Shown here: positions 32,578 to 43,200 of the stretch, piece by piece
How the letters are laid out: each line of letters starts with the position of its first letter
Position numbering within the stretch: position 1 is the first letter of the stretch
Assembly: GCA_005116965.1 (NCBI GenBank)
Contig: SWDG01000023.1
Span: 92,162-156,161 of the forward strand
DNA from: Nitrospira sp.
GTDB lineage: Bacteria > Nitrospirota > Nitrospiria > Nitrospirales > Nitrospiraceae
DNA: 64,000 bases
Reading direction: 5' to 3'
The notes under the pieces: generated by a model
The model's input: only the letters and a program-made list of their open reading frames with translations
What the model was told of the DNA's origin: nothing
Databases searched by the model: none
Position numbers and translations under genes: made by a program

Positions 32578-35500
32578 TCACGTCGATGGCATCCCGTCAG
32601 GCTGGCGAGCCAGCCTCGGCTCACCGTTGCCATGAGGAGTGTCACCTACCACAGAAGAGACAGTAGGCACTGATCCTCCTCGTAATTCGCTTGGAGCGAT
32701 CCCCCCTGTCGAGCGGCCTTCCAACCACTGATAGAGAACCGGCAGCATAATCAAGGTCAGAAGCGTCGAACTCACGAGACCGCCAATGACGACGATCGCC
32801 AATGGACGCTGCACCTCTGAGCCGATCCCGTTGGCAAACGCCAGGGGAACCAACCCTAAGAGTGCAACCAACGCCGTCATCAAGACGGGGCGTAGCCGAA
32901 GCAGGGCGCCTGAGGTCACCGCTTCCTCCAAACTATGGCCATCCTCTCGCAATTTATTCATATAGGAGACGAGCACAATCCCGTTCAACACCGCCACGCC
33001 GAAAAGATTGATGAAGCCCACAGATGCCGGCACACTGAGATATTCCTTGGTGAGCCACAGCGCCACGACCCCTCCGATTAGCGCGAAGGGCAGATTCAAG
33101 ATGATGAGGGTTGCTTGACGGAGTGAGTTGAAGGTTGAATACAGCAAGAAGAAGATCAGCCCAATTGTGATCGGAACGATGACCTGCAGCTTGGCCATGG
33201 CCCGTTCCATATTCTCAAATGATCCACCCCACGTCACCCGGTAGCCTGTCGGAAGCACCACGCGTTCAGTAATTTTCTGTTGCGCCTCCGCCACGAGACT
33301 GCCGATGTCCCGTCCCAGCGTATTGAACCCGATCGACACGTACCGTTGCAGCTGATCGCGGCTGATCCGACCGGGTCCCTCCTCCAACTGCACAGTGCCC
33401 AGATCCGCCAATGGAATCAGTGCACCCGCATGATCACTGACCCGAATATTACTGATGGTTTCGACACTGTTCCGGTACTGTTCCGGAAACCGCACCACCA
33501 GCTCGAAGCGTTGCTGGTTTTCGAAGATCCGAGTGGCTACCTCCCCACCAATGGCGGTGGTGATAATCTCCCGTACATCAGCGACATTGATCCCATGCCG
33601 CGCAATCTTGCCGCGATCGATATCAATTGTGAGATAGGGCTGGCCGAATACTTGCTCAACTTTGATATCTCGGACCCCTCGGACTGCTTCGAGGACTTCG
33701 GCGATTTCCTGGGCCTTATTCCGGAGCACTTCCAAATCGTCACCGAACAGCTTGACCGTGGCTTCCGTGCGCACGCCGGAAATCAATTCATCGACCCGCT
33801 GCTGAATCGGCTGGCTGATGAGGAATGTCGCGCCCGAGACACTCGTCAACCGCTCCCGAAACTTCTGCATCAACTCCGGCATCGTCTTGGCCGTGGTCCA
33901 CTCATCCAGCGGGCGAAGCCGTACGACCGGATCACTCTCATTGGGCTCCTGCGGATCGTTCCCCAATTCCGTGCGACCAATTTTTGAGACAACCATCTCC
34001 ACTTCTGGAAACTCCATGATCGCCTGCTGCATCCGCTTTTCGATTTCGATTGAGGCAGGAAGCGACACGCTCGGGAGCCGAATGGTTTGTGGAGCGACAG
34101 ATCCCTCGTTCAGAATAGGGATAAACTCAGAGCCTAATGTGGGCACCAACGCCAGCGCGCCAATGAGCGCGGCGACGGCCATCACCACCACGGTGATCCG
34201 GTGCCCGAGGGCCCAGTGGAGAGTCGGCGCATAGAGACGCTTGGCTTGCCGCACAATCCACGGATCCTCCTCGCTCCCCTGCTTCAGAGCTAACGAACAG
34301 AGGACCGGCGACAAGGTGAGCGACAGCACCAGGGACACCATCAGCGCGATCATGATGGTATAGGCAAGCGGTTTGAACATCTTCCCTTCCATCCCTTGAA
34401 GGGACAAGAGAGGGAAAAACACCAAGATAATAATCAGAATCCCAAATACGACCGGCTGTCCGACTTCCTTCACCGCTTGCGTCACCAGCTGAAGCCTCGG
34501 TATTGCGGCAGCAGAATGATGCGACAGATGGCGATACACGTTTTCGACGACGACGACCGACCCGTCCACGATCATACCGACCGCGATCGCCAGCCCTCCC
34601 AGCGACATCAGATTTGCGGTCAGCCCGATTTGTCCCATCACGATGAATGTGGCCAGCGGCGCCAATACCAGCGTGCCGACGACGATCAGCGCACTGCGGA
34701 TATTCCCAAGAAACAGGAACAGCACCACGACCACAAGCACCACACCTTCAGCCAACGATTTGTACACGGTATTCAACGCTTCGGTGATCAGTTCGATACG
34801 GTCGTAAAACGGCACAATGCGTAAGCCATCCGGCAGCAGATGCTTGGCATGGATGTCCTCAATGCGGGTCTTGATCCCCTCGACAACATCTCGAGCGTTG
34901 CCTCCCCGCAACATAAGGACGATTCCGCTGACCACCTCGCGATCCCCGTTGAGGACTGTCGCCCCATGCCTCACGGCATGGTCGATGAGCACTTGCGCGA
35001 CATCTCCGACAAACACCGGGGTTCCGCCAGTTTCCTTCACGACGATCCGCTCGATATCTTGAAGCGAACGGATTAGGCCGATCCCCCGCACAATGTATTT
35101 TTCATCATGTTTTTCAAGAATATTCCCGCCGGCGTTGGCGTTATTTCTCGACACCGCATCAAACACCTCATGAAGCGTCAGACCGTATTTCCGCAGGAGG
35201 CCTGGTTCGACCAACACTTGATACTGCTTGACGTACCCGCCCATCGAATTGATATCGATGACCTCCGGCGTACTCTTCAGGAGGGGGCGAATAACCCAGT
35301 CTTGAATCGTCCGCTGTACAATCAGGCTTTGGTGTTCGGCTTCGGTATCGGCGGCAGCTCGTTGCGGCGCTTCCAAGTAATATTGGAACACCTCGCCTAG
35401 GCCCGTGCTGTTCGGCACCAGCATCGGCTCGGCTCCTGGAGGCAGTTGTTCTTTCACTTCGAGCAGTCGTTCGAGCACCAGTTGGCGTGCCAGGTTGATA

Positions 35501-35805
35501 TCCATCGAGTCATCAAACACAATCGTAATGAGCGAAAGACCCACTTTCGTGAGGGAACGCATTTCCGTGAGAGACGGCACACCGGTGAGCTGCAGCTCGA
35601 TCGGATAGGTCACCAGTCGCTCGACTTCGGCGGGAGAAAGCCCCGGCGCCTTGGTCACGACCTGGACCAGCACGCTGGTCACATCGGGAAAGGCATCGAT
35701 CGGAATGGTCCGAAAGGCATAGATCCCGCCGGCGCCGATCATGATCGAGCAAATAATGACCAGGAGCCGCTGGCGGAGGGAGATGTCCAGGAGACGGGAA
35801 ACCAT
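32578..35805 (-). CDS. czcA: CzcA-type heavy-metal RND efflux pump
   Basis: A 1075-residue inner-membrane RND transporter, full length for the heavy-metal-efflux group. It opens RLLDISLRQRLLVIICSIMIG with the first helix, then DAFPDVTSVLVQVVTKAPGL (HME signature). Transmembrane segments cluster at about 340-530 and 860-1040, around two periplasmic pore domains. The TM4 motif is AIAVGMIVDGSVVVVENV: it has VDGS and VEN but not the DFG aspartate of classical CzcA zinc/cobalt pumps, so the metal specificity is unclear. It starts exactly where the adaptor gene ends (one-base overlap). With the CzcB- and CzcC-like proteins it would form a proton-driven tripartite exporter. Confidence 0.92.
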   Translation of the reverse strand: MVSRLLDISLRQRLLVIICSIMIGAGGIYAFRTIPIDAFPDVTSVLVQVVTKAPGLSPAEVERLVTYPIELQLTGVPSLTEMRSLTKVGLSLITIVFDDSMDINLARQLVLERLLEVKEQLPPGAEPMLVPNSTGLGEVFQYYLEAPQRAAADTEAEHQSLIVQRTIQDWVIRPLLKSTPEVIDINSMGGYVKQYQVLVEPGLLRKYGLTLHEVFDAVSRNNANAGGNILEKHDEKYIVRGIGLIRSLQDIERIVVKETGGTPVFVGDVAQVLIDHAVRHGATVLNGDREVVSGIVLMLRGGNARDVVEGIKTRIEDIHAKHLLPDGLRIVPFYDRIELITEALNTVYKSLAEGVVLVVVVLFLFLGNIRSALIVVGTLVLAPLATFIVMGQIGLTANLMSLGGLAIAVGMIVDGSVVVVENVYRHLSHHSAAAIPRLQLVTQAVKEVGQPVVFGILIIILVFFPLLSLQGMEGKMFKPLAYTIMIALMVSLVLSLTLSPVLCSLALKQGSEEDPWIVRQAKRLYAPTLHWALGHRITVVVMAVAALIGALALVPTLGSEFIPILNEGSVAPQTIRLPSVSLPASIEIEKRMQQAIMEFPEVEMVVSKIGRTELGNDPQEPNESDPVVRLRPLDEWTTAKTMPELMQKFRERLTSVSGATFLISQPIQQRVDELISGVRTEATVKLFGDDLEVLRNKAQEIAEVLEAVRGVRDIKVEQVFGQPYLTIDIDRGKIARHGINVADVREIITTAIGGEVATRIFENQQRFELVVRFPEQYRNSVETISNIRVSDHAGALIPLADLGTVQLEEGPGRISRDQLQRYVSIGFNTLGRDIGSLVAEAQQKITERVVLPTGYRVTWGGSFENMERAMAKLQVIVPITIGLIFFLLYSTFNSLRQATLIILNLPFALIGGVVALWLTKEYLSVPASVGFINLFGVAVLNGIVLVSYMNKLREDGHSLEEAVTSGALLRLRPVLMTALVALLGLVPLAFANGIGSEVQRPLAIVVIGGLVSSTLLTLIMLPVLYQWLEGRSTGGIAPSELRGGSVPTVSSVVGDTPHGNGEPRLARQPDGMPST

Positions 35806-37016
35806 CAGACGGGTTTCTTTAATAACTCGGACTTCAAGACAAAGGCACCGTGTGTCACAACCGGCTCCCCTTCGTTCAGACCGGCGAGAATGGCGGTGAC
35901 AGTCCCGTTGGATTCGCCGACGTGCACATCCCGCACCTCATACTCATTTAGGCTGCGTTGCACGAAGACAAAGGTGCGCCCTTGATCGCGTTGCAACGCG
36001 GCCTCCGGCACCGCCAGTCGATCAGGCTGGGCTTCGGAAAACAGTCGAATCGTGGCGAACATTTCCGGTTTGAACCGCCCATCCCGATTCGGCAACTCAA
36101 TCCTGAGCTGCATGGTGCGTGTCACGGGATCGAGCACATCCGCGACATAGGTGATCATGCCCTGAAAGACCTCCTTAGGATAGGCGTTGATCCGCACCTC
36201 GACTTGCCTGTCACCAGATGCATGGACGGAATGAGCGAATGGAATGTCTTTTTCGGGAATATTGGCTTGGACCCAGACTTCCGAAAGATCAGCGATCACA
36301 AATAGATTTTCGGTCGTCTCGACGACCTCACCTCGTGTCAACTTCCGCCCGATGATCCGGCCGGCAAAGGGAGCCACGATCGGCACGACCGAACGGATCT
36401 TCCGGCTGCTCTCGAGACGTCTGAATTCTTCGTCATTCATGCCAAGCAGCTTGAGCCGGTCGTGCGATTCATTGGCTTCGGCCTGAGTGCTCAGCAGCTC
36501 CGCTTGTCGGCGCTGCAATTCCGCCTCGCCGATCACCTGCTCTTGTAAGAGAAATTGCGCACGGTTGAAGGCCTGCTCAGCAACGTGAAGCTTGGCCTTC
36601 GCCTTGAGATAGGCCGATTGGGCAAGCCCCAACTCGCTGCTATACAGGATCGCCAACGGGGCATTTGCTTTGACCTCCTGGCCGAGCTCGCCGTACACCT
36701 CGACCACTCGCCCGCGAACCAACGCCGTGATCTCCGCCATGTTCCGTTGATTGGGTTGCACGATCGCAGGAAAGTCCCGGTGCATTCGAAAGTCACTGCG
36801 CGCCACCGGCTGGACAACCAGACCCACCCGCGACGACTCCTCCGTCGATAGCGTGATGACACCTGGCGCCGACACGGCGACAGGCGACTTACTCGCCACC
36901 ACATCGCCCGGCGTTCCATCACAACCTGACTCCAGGACGATCAAACCGAGCAGAAGACCAGACATACCATGACGAATACATGATGACGCTCGTCGTGAAC
37001 CGAACAGAACCTTCAC
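35805..37016 (-). CDS. czcB: CzcB-type periplasmic adaptor (membrane fusion protein)
   Basis: A 403-residue membrane-fusion protein. The N-terminus has a signal segment ending VLESGC near residue 32, an imperfect lipobox, so it may be lipid-anchored or simply anchored by the hydrophobic stretch. A barrel-sandwich domain (GRVVEVYGELGQEVKANAPL) surrounds an alpha-hairpin coiled coil (about residues 125-190). Then come the second lipoyl half (VPIVAPFAGRIIGRKLTRGE), a beta-barrel domain and a membrane-proximal domain (AILAGLNEGEPVVTHGAF near the end). It links the inner-membrane pump to the outer-membrane channel. It overlaps the CzcC-like stop by four bases and the pump start by one. Confidence 0.92.
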   Translation of the reverse strand: MKVLFGSRRASSCIRHGMSGLLLGLIVLESGCDGTPGDVVASKSPVAVSAPGVITLSTEESSRVGLVVQPVARSDFRMHRDFPAIVQPNQRNMAEITALVRGRVVEVYGELGQEVKANAPLAILYSSELGLAQSAYLKAKAKLHVAEQAFNRAQFLLQEQVIGEAELQRRQAELLSTQAEANESHDRLKLLGMNDEEFRRLESSRKIRSVVPIVAPFAGRIIGRKLTRGEVVETTENLFVIADLSEVWVQANIPEKDIPFAHSVHASGDRQVEVRINAYPKEVFQGMITYVADVLDPVTRTMQLRIELPNRDGRFKPEMFATIRLFSEAQPDRLAVPEAALQRDQGRTFVFVQRSLNEYEVRDVHVGESNGTVTAILAGLNEGEPVVTHGAFVLKSELLKKPV

Positions 37017-38317
37017 AGTGTTCCTCCTACGGCTTGCTCCAGCCGGGCCATTGAGACGGAAAGGTCACGACGCGCCAGCGCATAGTCCAGCAAGATCTGT
37101 CGCTGCACACGCTGCGCATCGAGGACTTCCAGCAAACTTGACGCCCCCTGTTGGAAACTGAACTGCGCCAGCCTCAGTGCCTCCTGCGCCTGCTTCAGCA
37201 ACCCTTTATCGAACACCTCGATCAACTCCGCAGTGGTGCGGACATCCTGAAAATGTTGATACACGGCTCGCCCGAGTTCATTGCGGGTCCGAAGCAGCTC
37301 GGCTTCTTCTCGGCGTTTAACCCCTAACGATGAGGCGATTTCTCCCTGACGCCGGTACCAGAGGGGCACCGGAATCGAGAGCCCTCCTTGAAAGGCTTCC
37401 CGCCCCATTTCTCGCCAATAACTCCCGTTCACGGTCACAGTCGGCACCCGGGCCTGCCGTTCAAATTCGATCTTCCAGTCCGATTGTTCAACGGACTTGA
37501 GCAGACGCTGGATCGTTGGATGCTGCTCCATCATACGAGTCATGAGTCCGTCGATCTGGAGGTCACGAGGGAGTCTTCTGAATTCGCCATAGGCCAGATA
37601 GGATGGCCCAAGCGCACCACCAGTCAAGGTGTCGACGGCCACGCGGTTGATCCGAACCAGATTATCCGCACGCGCGAGTTGCTGCCGCGCCTTCAGGACT
37701 TCCACCTCTGCCTTGATGGATTCAAATTGAGGCGCTTCGCCAGACTTGACCCGCGCCCTCACGATCCGGGCCACGCCTTCGACGGTATCAAGATTCTGAT
37801 GCGCCAAATCAGCATCATGTTGAGCCAGCAAGAGATCGTAGAATGCTACCTTAACCTGTGACGCCAAATTCAATCGCGTCTCCAGCATGCCCACGGTGGC
37901 CGTCGCGAAGCCAAGATCCGCCACTCGTTGCCGCGCGGCCCGTAGCGCCGGCCATTCGACCGGTTGTCCGACCGTTACATTGTATTCTGCGAGTGATTGG
38001 CGATCGAGACTCGACCCGGCACCTGCTTGACTTGTGTCACGCAACATCCCATGACCACCGGCGCCTCCGACGCTGGGGTTCGGGTAGGCACCGGCTGCTG
38101 TCTGCTGCCCCTTCTGCTGTTCGATCGTTCCTTCGGCGAGCGAGACCAGGGGGTTTCTTGCCAAGGCCAGATCCACGATCATGTCGAGGCTATACAGCTG
38201 CCCGTCGGATTGGGCAGAGGCCGTAGCCACGCTACATCCGAGACCGATCACACACAGCAACGCCAACCCTATTCGCATTCTCGTCTCCAGCATGGATCGC
38301 ATGAACCGCACCTTCAT
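37013..38317 (-). CDS. czcC: CzcC/TolC-like outer-membrane efflux protein
   Basis: A 434-residue outer-membrane factor. The signal peptide (MRIGLALLCVIGLGCSVATASAQ) is followed by LDMIVDLALARNPLVSLAE and two long helical hairpins with the internal duplication typical of the family (ARQRVADLGFATATVGMLE; later QEALRLAQFSFQQGASSLLEVLD). The C-terminus RRDLSVSMARLEQAVGG is characteristic of CzcC. Several Met codons precede the signal; ATG at 38317 is used, and ATG at 38278, with GGAG six bases upstream, is a strong alternative. It opens the czcCBA operon, 58 bases from the rRNA methyltransferase stop on the same strand. Confidence 0.9.
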   Translation of the reverse strand: MKVRFMRSMLETRMRIGLALLCVIGLGCSVATASAQSDGQLYSLDMIVDLALARNPLVSLAEGTIEQQKGQQTAAGAYPNPSVGGAGGHGMLRDTSQAGAGSSLDRQSLAEYNVTVGQPVEWPALRAARQRVADLGFATATVGMLETRLNLASQVKVAFYDLLLAQHDADLAHQNLDTVEGVARIVRARVKSGEAPQFESIKAEVEVLKARQQLARADNLVRINRVAVDTLTGGALGPSYLAYGEFRRLPRDLQIDGLMTRMMEQHPTIQRLLKSVEQSDWKIEFERQARVPTVTVNGSYWREMGREAFQGGLSIPVPLWYRRQGEIASSLGVKRREEAELLRTRNELGRAVYQHFQDVRTTAELIEVFDKGLLKQAQEALRLAQFSFQQGASSLLEVLDAQRVQRQILLDYALARRDLSVSMARLEQAVGGTL

Positions 38318-38375
38318 AGTAAGCCGAACGTCTTTTACTTTCAAACATCTAGGCTGAATGGCCCAATCCCCTGGA

Positions 38376-39194
38376 TCAGCCATCGGAGTCGAGCCGCAAT
38401 GCGCTGAAGTAGAATGCCGAAATCGCCGCGGTCGCCGCGACATTCAATGACTCTACCCCCTCGGCCAGTGGAATGGAAAATCTGACGCGCGACGCCTTCA
38501 CAATGTCGAGGGCCAACCCCGCTCCTTCATTTCCGACTGCAATCATGAGGCGGCTGGGGATTGTTCGAATACTCTTGATAGGGACTCGATCAGCCGAATT
38601 CAGGACCGCCGCATAGATGTCACACCCATAGGAGGAGAATGTCCGAAAATCCCGAATCTGAAAGACCGGAAGGCGCAGGATGGTGCCGGCGGTGGCACGA
38701 ACCACCTTGGGACTAAAATGATCAGCGGAATCGGCACTCAACCACACTCCGGACAAGTTCAGCGCCGCAGCTGTCCGAATGATCGCGCCTACGTTCGCGG
38801 GATCTTGCAGTCGGTCCCCATACAGGCCAAGCACACGCGACTGTTTGAACACTTGGGCTTCATCCCACCGAGGTTGTCGGACGATGGCCAGTATCCCTTG
38901 CGGCATCTCGACATCGGTCAGCTTGTCAAAGTCGGCGTCCGGACAAAGGAACTGGGCCCCAGGCAGTTCTGTACGCGCCCTTCGATCTGCCTGGGTCTCC
39001 ACAGAGAGAAAGCGCGGCGAGACAATCAGACTGAGGATTGACTGTGGAGACTCGTGAATCAGATCACGACAGGACTTGATTCCTTCAAGGATGAAGGCAC
39101 CTTCTGTCGATCTGGTCTTCTTATCGCGAAGCAGTTGCCGGATCCGCGAGGCGCCAGCACGAGTGAGAGCCGGTAGCTGCAGCACGGCAGCCAC
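38376..39194 (-). CDS. SpoU/TrmH-family RNA 2'-O-methyltransferase
   Basis: A 272-residue SPOUT enzyme. Residues 15-100 form the small RNA-binding domain (VLQLPALTRAGASRIRQLLR opening, FILEGIKSC). The knot domain has motif 1 DRLQDPANVGAIIRTAAA near 126-143, motif 2 IAVGNEGAGL near 224-233 and motif 3 IPLAEGVESLNVAATAAI near 243-260, whose Asn and Ser residues bind S-adenosylmethionine. It methylates ribose in 23S rRNA or a tRNA; the exact site is not predictable. The ATG at 39194 gives a normal start. It is the gene upstream of the metal-efflux operon on the same strand and could be cotranscribed with it, without a clear functional link. Confidence 0.9.
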   Translation of the reverse strand: MAAVLQLPALTRAGASRIRQLLRDKKTRSTEGAFILEGIKSCRDLIHESPQSILSLIVSPRFLSVETQADRRARTELPGAQFLCPDADFDKLTDVEMPQGILAIVRQPRWDEAQVFKQSRVLGLYGDRLQDPANVGAIIRTAAALNLSGVWLSADSADHFSPKVVRATAGTILRLPVFQIRDFRTFSSYGCDIYAAVLNSADRVPIKSIRTIPSRLMIAVGNEGAGLALDIVKASRVRFSIPLAEGVESLNVAATAAISAFYFSALRLDSDG

Positions 39195-39250
39195 CTAGCG
39201 ATCCGTCGTCGCACTGAAGCACATACGGGTACAACAGCTTGAGTGGGTAA

Positions 39251-39592
39251 TCAACGACGCCTTCGTTCAGAGGCCGCTTCAGCCGCGCGGATACGTTGCG
39301 CCCGCACCTTGGCACGTTTCAAAGCTGTCAGCTTTCCCCGAGTCCGAGTCTGCTCAAACTGTAACTGTTCAAGCTGAGACTGCAGATGCGCCTTTTCCTG
39401 CTTATGCAAACTCGCGCATTCCGCCTTGGACAACTGTGTCCAATCTCCGCTGCTCCTGGCACGCTTGATTCGATCATCCAAGGACTCCCGAAGCTGCCTG
39501 GATCTCATCGTCATGAGCGACTTGAGCGCCTCTTGTCGACGCTGGACTTCTTCTTCCTCAGCCATGATGCCACGAATATCGGTTCCTAACAT
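39251..39592 (-). CDS. Basic coiled-coil hypothetical protein
   Basis: A 113-residue, strongly charged helical protein. Residues 10-105 are rich in Arg, Lys, Glu and Gln with heptad-like spacing (QSQLEQLQFEQTRTRGKL), and the C-terminus is a basic run (AAEASERRRR). No family is recognised. A GGAGGTG-like site precedes the ATG. It lies on the minus strand, divergent from the XRE regulator and upstream of the rRNA methyltransferase. The basic surface suggests nucleic-acid binding, which is a guess. Confidence 0.6.
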   Translation of the reverse strand: MLGTDIRGIMAEEEEVQRRQEALKSLMTMRSRQLRESLDDRIKRARSSGDWTQLSKAECASLHKQEKAHLQSQLEQLQFEQTRTRGKLTALKRAKVRAQRIRAAEAASERRRR

Positions 39593-39676
39593 AGCTCCCC
39601 CACCTCCTTCAACGCGATGAAACTTGTGCCAGCATTATACCGATTTCATGCCTGTTCTTGAAATGGATCATAACAC

Positions 39677-39702
39677 ATTGATTTTCATAAATAAATATCA
39701 AT
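39677..39702. promoter_or_regulatory. AT-rich dyad between divergent genes
   Basis: ATTGAT and ATCAAT form an inverted repeat with a 14-base AT-only spacer, 51 bases before the XRE gene and 84 before the divergent coiled-coil gene. The placement fits autoregulation by the XRE protein. Not experimentally supported. Confidence 0.4.
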
Positions 39703-39753
39703 TTTTCGCATGATTTAATTGAAGCTCAGCCCTTCATTGTGTATCATGGCCTT

Positions 39754-40215
39754 ATGTCGATAGGGCTATTTATCCAGGGCTGGAGACTCTCCAGAAACCA
39801 ATCGATCGAATCGTTATCAGACACGGCTGGTATTCCCGCAACGCTCCTCGAACAGATCGAGGTGGATCAGGCTGATCCCACGACCAGTACGATTGAAGCT
39901 CTTGCCTCCGCGCTTCGCATTCCTCCTTCTTGGTTATTCGACAACCCTCAATCCTTCAAATATCTCTTCACCGATTCAGCAGAGGAGGAGGAGCCGGACA
40001 CCGCTCAGATCGATCCGGTCACCGATCGGATCTTGGCCGGATCTCACGCCGATCGATCCCTCTATGTCCTGTTGACGACGCTGATGCAAGCCGGCGATCC
40101 CAAACTCCTGCGGGCCGCAGAGATGAGCCTGCGGAGCCTGGTCAAACAATCTCGTCAAGCGACTGTGCCGTGGCAACAGCGCCCCTCCGGACATTTCGAG
40201 CCGCCGAGCGATTAG
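39754..40215 (+). CDS. XRE-family HTH regulator
   Basis: A 153-residue protein. Residues 3-60 form a cro/C1-type HTH: FIQGWRLSRNQSIESLSDTA and then LLEQIEVDQADPTTSTIEAL, with IPPSWLFD closing it. The remaining 90 residues are an acidic linker (EEEEPDTAQ) and a helical segment (LLRAAEMSLRSLVKQS) of unknown role. The ATG at 39754 is preferred over a GTG five codons earlier, because the HTH then begins normally. No neighbouring toxin or phage gene is seen. It converges with the RTX gene, whose end is 40 bases away. Confidence 0.82.
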   Translation: MSIGLFIQGWRLSRNQSIESLSDTAGIPATLLEQIEVDQADPTTSTIEALASALRIPPSWLFDNPQSFKYLFTDSAEEEEPDTAQIDPVTDRILAGSHADRSLYVLLTTLMQAGDPKLLRAAEMSLRSLVKQSRQATVPWQQRPSGHFEPPSD

Positions 40216-40255
40216 CATAGCTGCTGAGCCCTGAGCCAGTCATCATCATCATCAT

Positions 40256-43200
40256 TTACTGCCAACTCGCTGCGAGCACCGTCTGCACATCCTGCGGCCG
40301 CTGATCGATCGCGTGATCCCACGTCAGTCCCGTCTGTTGCGTGAAAGCCGCCATGGCTTGAATCAGCTGGTCAACCTGTGTACTGAGCAGAACCTCCCCA
40401 TTGCCGGCTTGAAATGTCTCAATGTGATTCGTCCTGCCGAGATACCAATCTTTTACCGTGACCTGATCTGCCGAGCCGTGAATGGCAAGCCGGAGGTCAT
40501 TGGCCTGGCGGCTTATCACGAGATCAAGAGGATCGATAGCCGTCCCAAATAGGGCACGGTCTTGATTGCCCAAGAAGGCATCGACATCCAGAATCGTGTC
40601 CTGGCCATCGCCTCGTGCGAACTGGTAGGTGTCGTTCCCTGAGTTGCCGACCGACGTGTCATTGCCCCGGCCGCCGGTGAAGTGATCCGCCCCGCTGCCG
40701 CCTATGAGCTGATCATCGCCGGCACCGCCCAACAGTCGATCATCACCCGACCCGCCGTCGAGCCTATCAATTCCTTCACCACCATTCAGGAGATCGTTTC
40801 CGCTCCCTGCATGGAGGTTGTCGTCCCCCAGTCCACCCCAAAGCCTATCGTGACCGCTCCCTCCAAAGAGTGCGTCACTCCCCATCCCACCGTCCAACGT
40901 GTCATCGCCGGAACCGGCGTCCAAAAAATTGTTGCCGCTGTTGCCCAACAACACGTTATGGGCTGAGTTCCCCGTACCGTTGAGATTGGCTGAACCGGTG
41001 AGGATCAGATGTTCCAGGTTTGGTCCGAGAATGTAGGTGATGCTGCTTTCCACCGTATCGCTCCCTTGTGCAGCTAGCTCAGTCACCACATCGCGCGCTC
41101 GATCCACGACATAGGTATCATCGCCGACCCCACCGATCATCGTATCGCTACCAAAACCACCATCAAGCCGATCATGACCAGCTCCGCCATTCAATGTATT
41201 GTTGGCACTGTTGCCCAGAAGCACGTTGTTCAAGGCGTTTCCGGTCCCGTTGATCACCGCCGTGCCGGTCAAGGTGAGATGCTCGATATTGGCGCCAAGG
41301 GTATAGGTGATGCTGCTGTGCACGGTGTCGATACCTTCATGAGCCAATTCGGTGACGACGTCGCCAGGCCTATCAACCATATAGGTGTCGTTGCCCGTTC
41401 CGCCCTGCATCGTATCAACTCCCGTCCCGCCATCGAGCACGTCGTTTCCTTGCCCACCATTCAAACTATCGTTTCCAGCCAGCCCACTGAGAGTGTCGTC
41501 TCCCCGTCCACCCGTCAGGATGTCGTTGCCTGCTGTACCGGTCAGGATTTGGGGAAGCGGTCCCGATACCGTCAGCGCAAACTGATCAGTCGTGCTCGCG
41601 CCCTTGGTGTCCGTCGCGATCACCGTGACCTGCAGCACACCAGCTGCGCCGGGGTTTGGAGTTCCCGCAAACGTCTGGGTCGTCGGAGTGAAGCTCAGCC
41701 AGCTCGGCAAGGGACTGCCATCAGCCAACATCGCGCGGTACGTCAGGTGATCGCCGTGCACCGCGTCGACATCAGCAAAGGTGCCGCTAGGCATCGTGAA
41801 GGTGAACGGGAAATCTTCCGCCGCACTCTGATCCACCAACGCGTTGACCACGATCGACGCGTCGTTCACGTTCTGCACCGTGAGAGCAAACGTCTCAGTT
41901 GCAGCCAAGCCGCTCTGGTCTGTTACCTTCATGGCAATCTCAAAAGTTCCAACATCATCATTCAGCGGCACACCGCTCAACGTCCGAGTGGTCGCATCAA
42001 AATTGAGCCACGCAGGAAGCGCTGTTCCATCGGCCCGCATGGCACTGTACGTCAGCACCTCCCCGGCATCTTGATCGGCAAACGTGTTGGTCGGCACGGT
42101 GAAGGTGAAAGCCGCATCTTCCAGTACCATATAATCGGCCAGTGGCGCTGCCACTGTCGGAGCATCGTTCACGTTCTGCACGGTGAGGGTGAAGACATCA
42201 GAAGCACTGAGATTGCCCGTATCCGTAACCGTCACCCGCACATCGAGACTCCCCACCTGCGGATCATCGGGCATGCCTGTAAAAGTCCCGGCTGTGGCAT
42301 CGACGCTGAGCCACGATGGTAAGGCAGTACCATCAGCCAAGCTGGCGCTGTACGTCAGCACATCGCCAGGGTCCTGGTCGGTAAAGGCCGTGGCCGGCAC
42401 CTGAATAGTGAACGGCACCCCCTCAGCTACCGTCTGGTCTGCGAGCGGCGTAACCATCGTCGGTGCCTGGTTGGATGGAGCGAACAGATCCAAGAGGTTC
42501 ACCGTACTGCCGTCGACGAAACTAAGCGTCTCCACCACTAATGAGCCGTTTGCCCCGGTAGAATCGAAGCTGGGCAACACCAGTTTATCCGTCCCGCTGC
42601 TGCCCACTTGTATCGTCAGTGTCCGTGCGATGTCATCACGCGTGAGCGTCAGATCGTTCCGGCTGATCCCCACACCGAACTGAATCTGGTTTCCTTCACC
42701 AACAGCGACAATGTCCTCAATCGTGTCGATGCCGTCGCCGAGATTGAAGAGATAGGTGTCGTGGCCGGTGCCGCCGAAAAGTAGATCATCTCCCATTTCA
42801 CCGATCAGGACATCATCACCCTGATCTCCATAAACTTCGTCGTCATCGGCTCCACCATACAAGGTGTCATTGCCGCCTCGGCCAACCAGCCAATCGCCAC
42901 CGTCCAGACCGCGAATGACATTGTCAAGATCATTGGCGAGGATGGGATCATAGAAGCTCGTCCCAGTAAAATTGTTGATCCGGCTTTCCAGGGTCACGGT
43001 ATCCCAGATAGTTCCATCGGCAAAGGTCACTTGATCGACCTTATAGGGAGTTGGATGAACTCGAAGGGATGAGGAAAAGCGGTAGTTCCCACTCACGACA
43101 CTGAAATAAGATGCCACGGTCAGCACATCCGTCGCGTTGTCCGGAGACAACTTCAGGTCGAGTCCATTTTTTTCAAGCACCACATCATTCGCCGTGATTC

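Noticed and set aside
33280-33987. Plus-strand open frame of 235 codons inside the RND pump gene
   Set aside because: It is antisense to a full-length, motif-complete CzcA-type gene.
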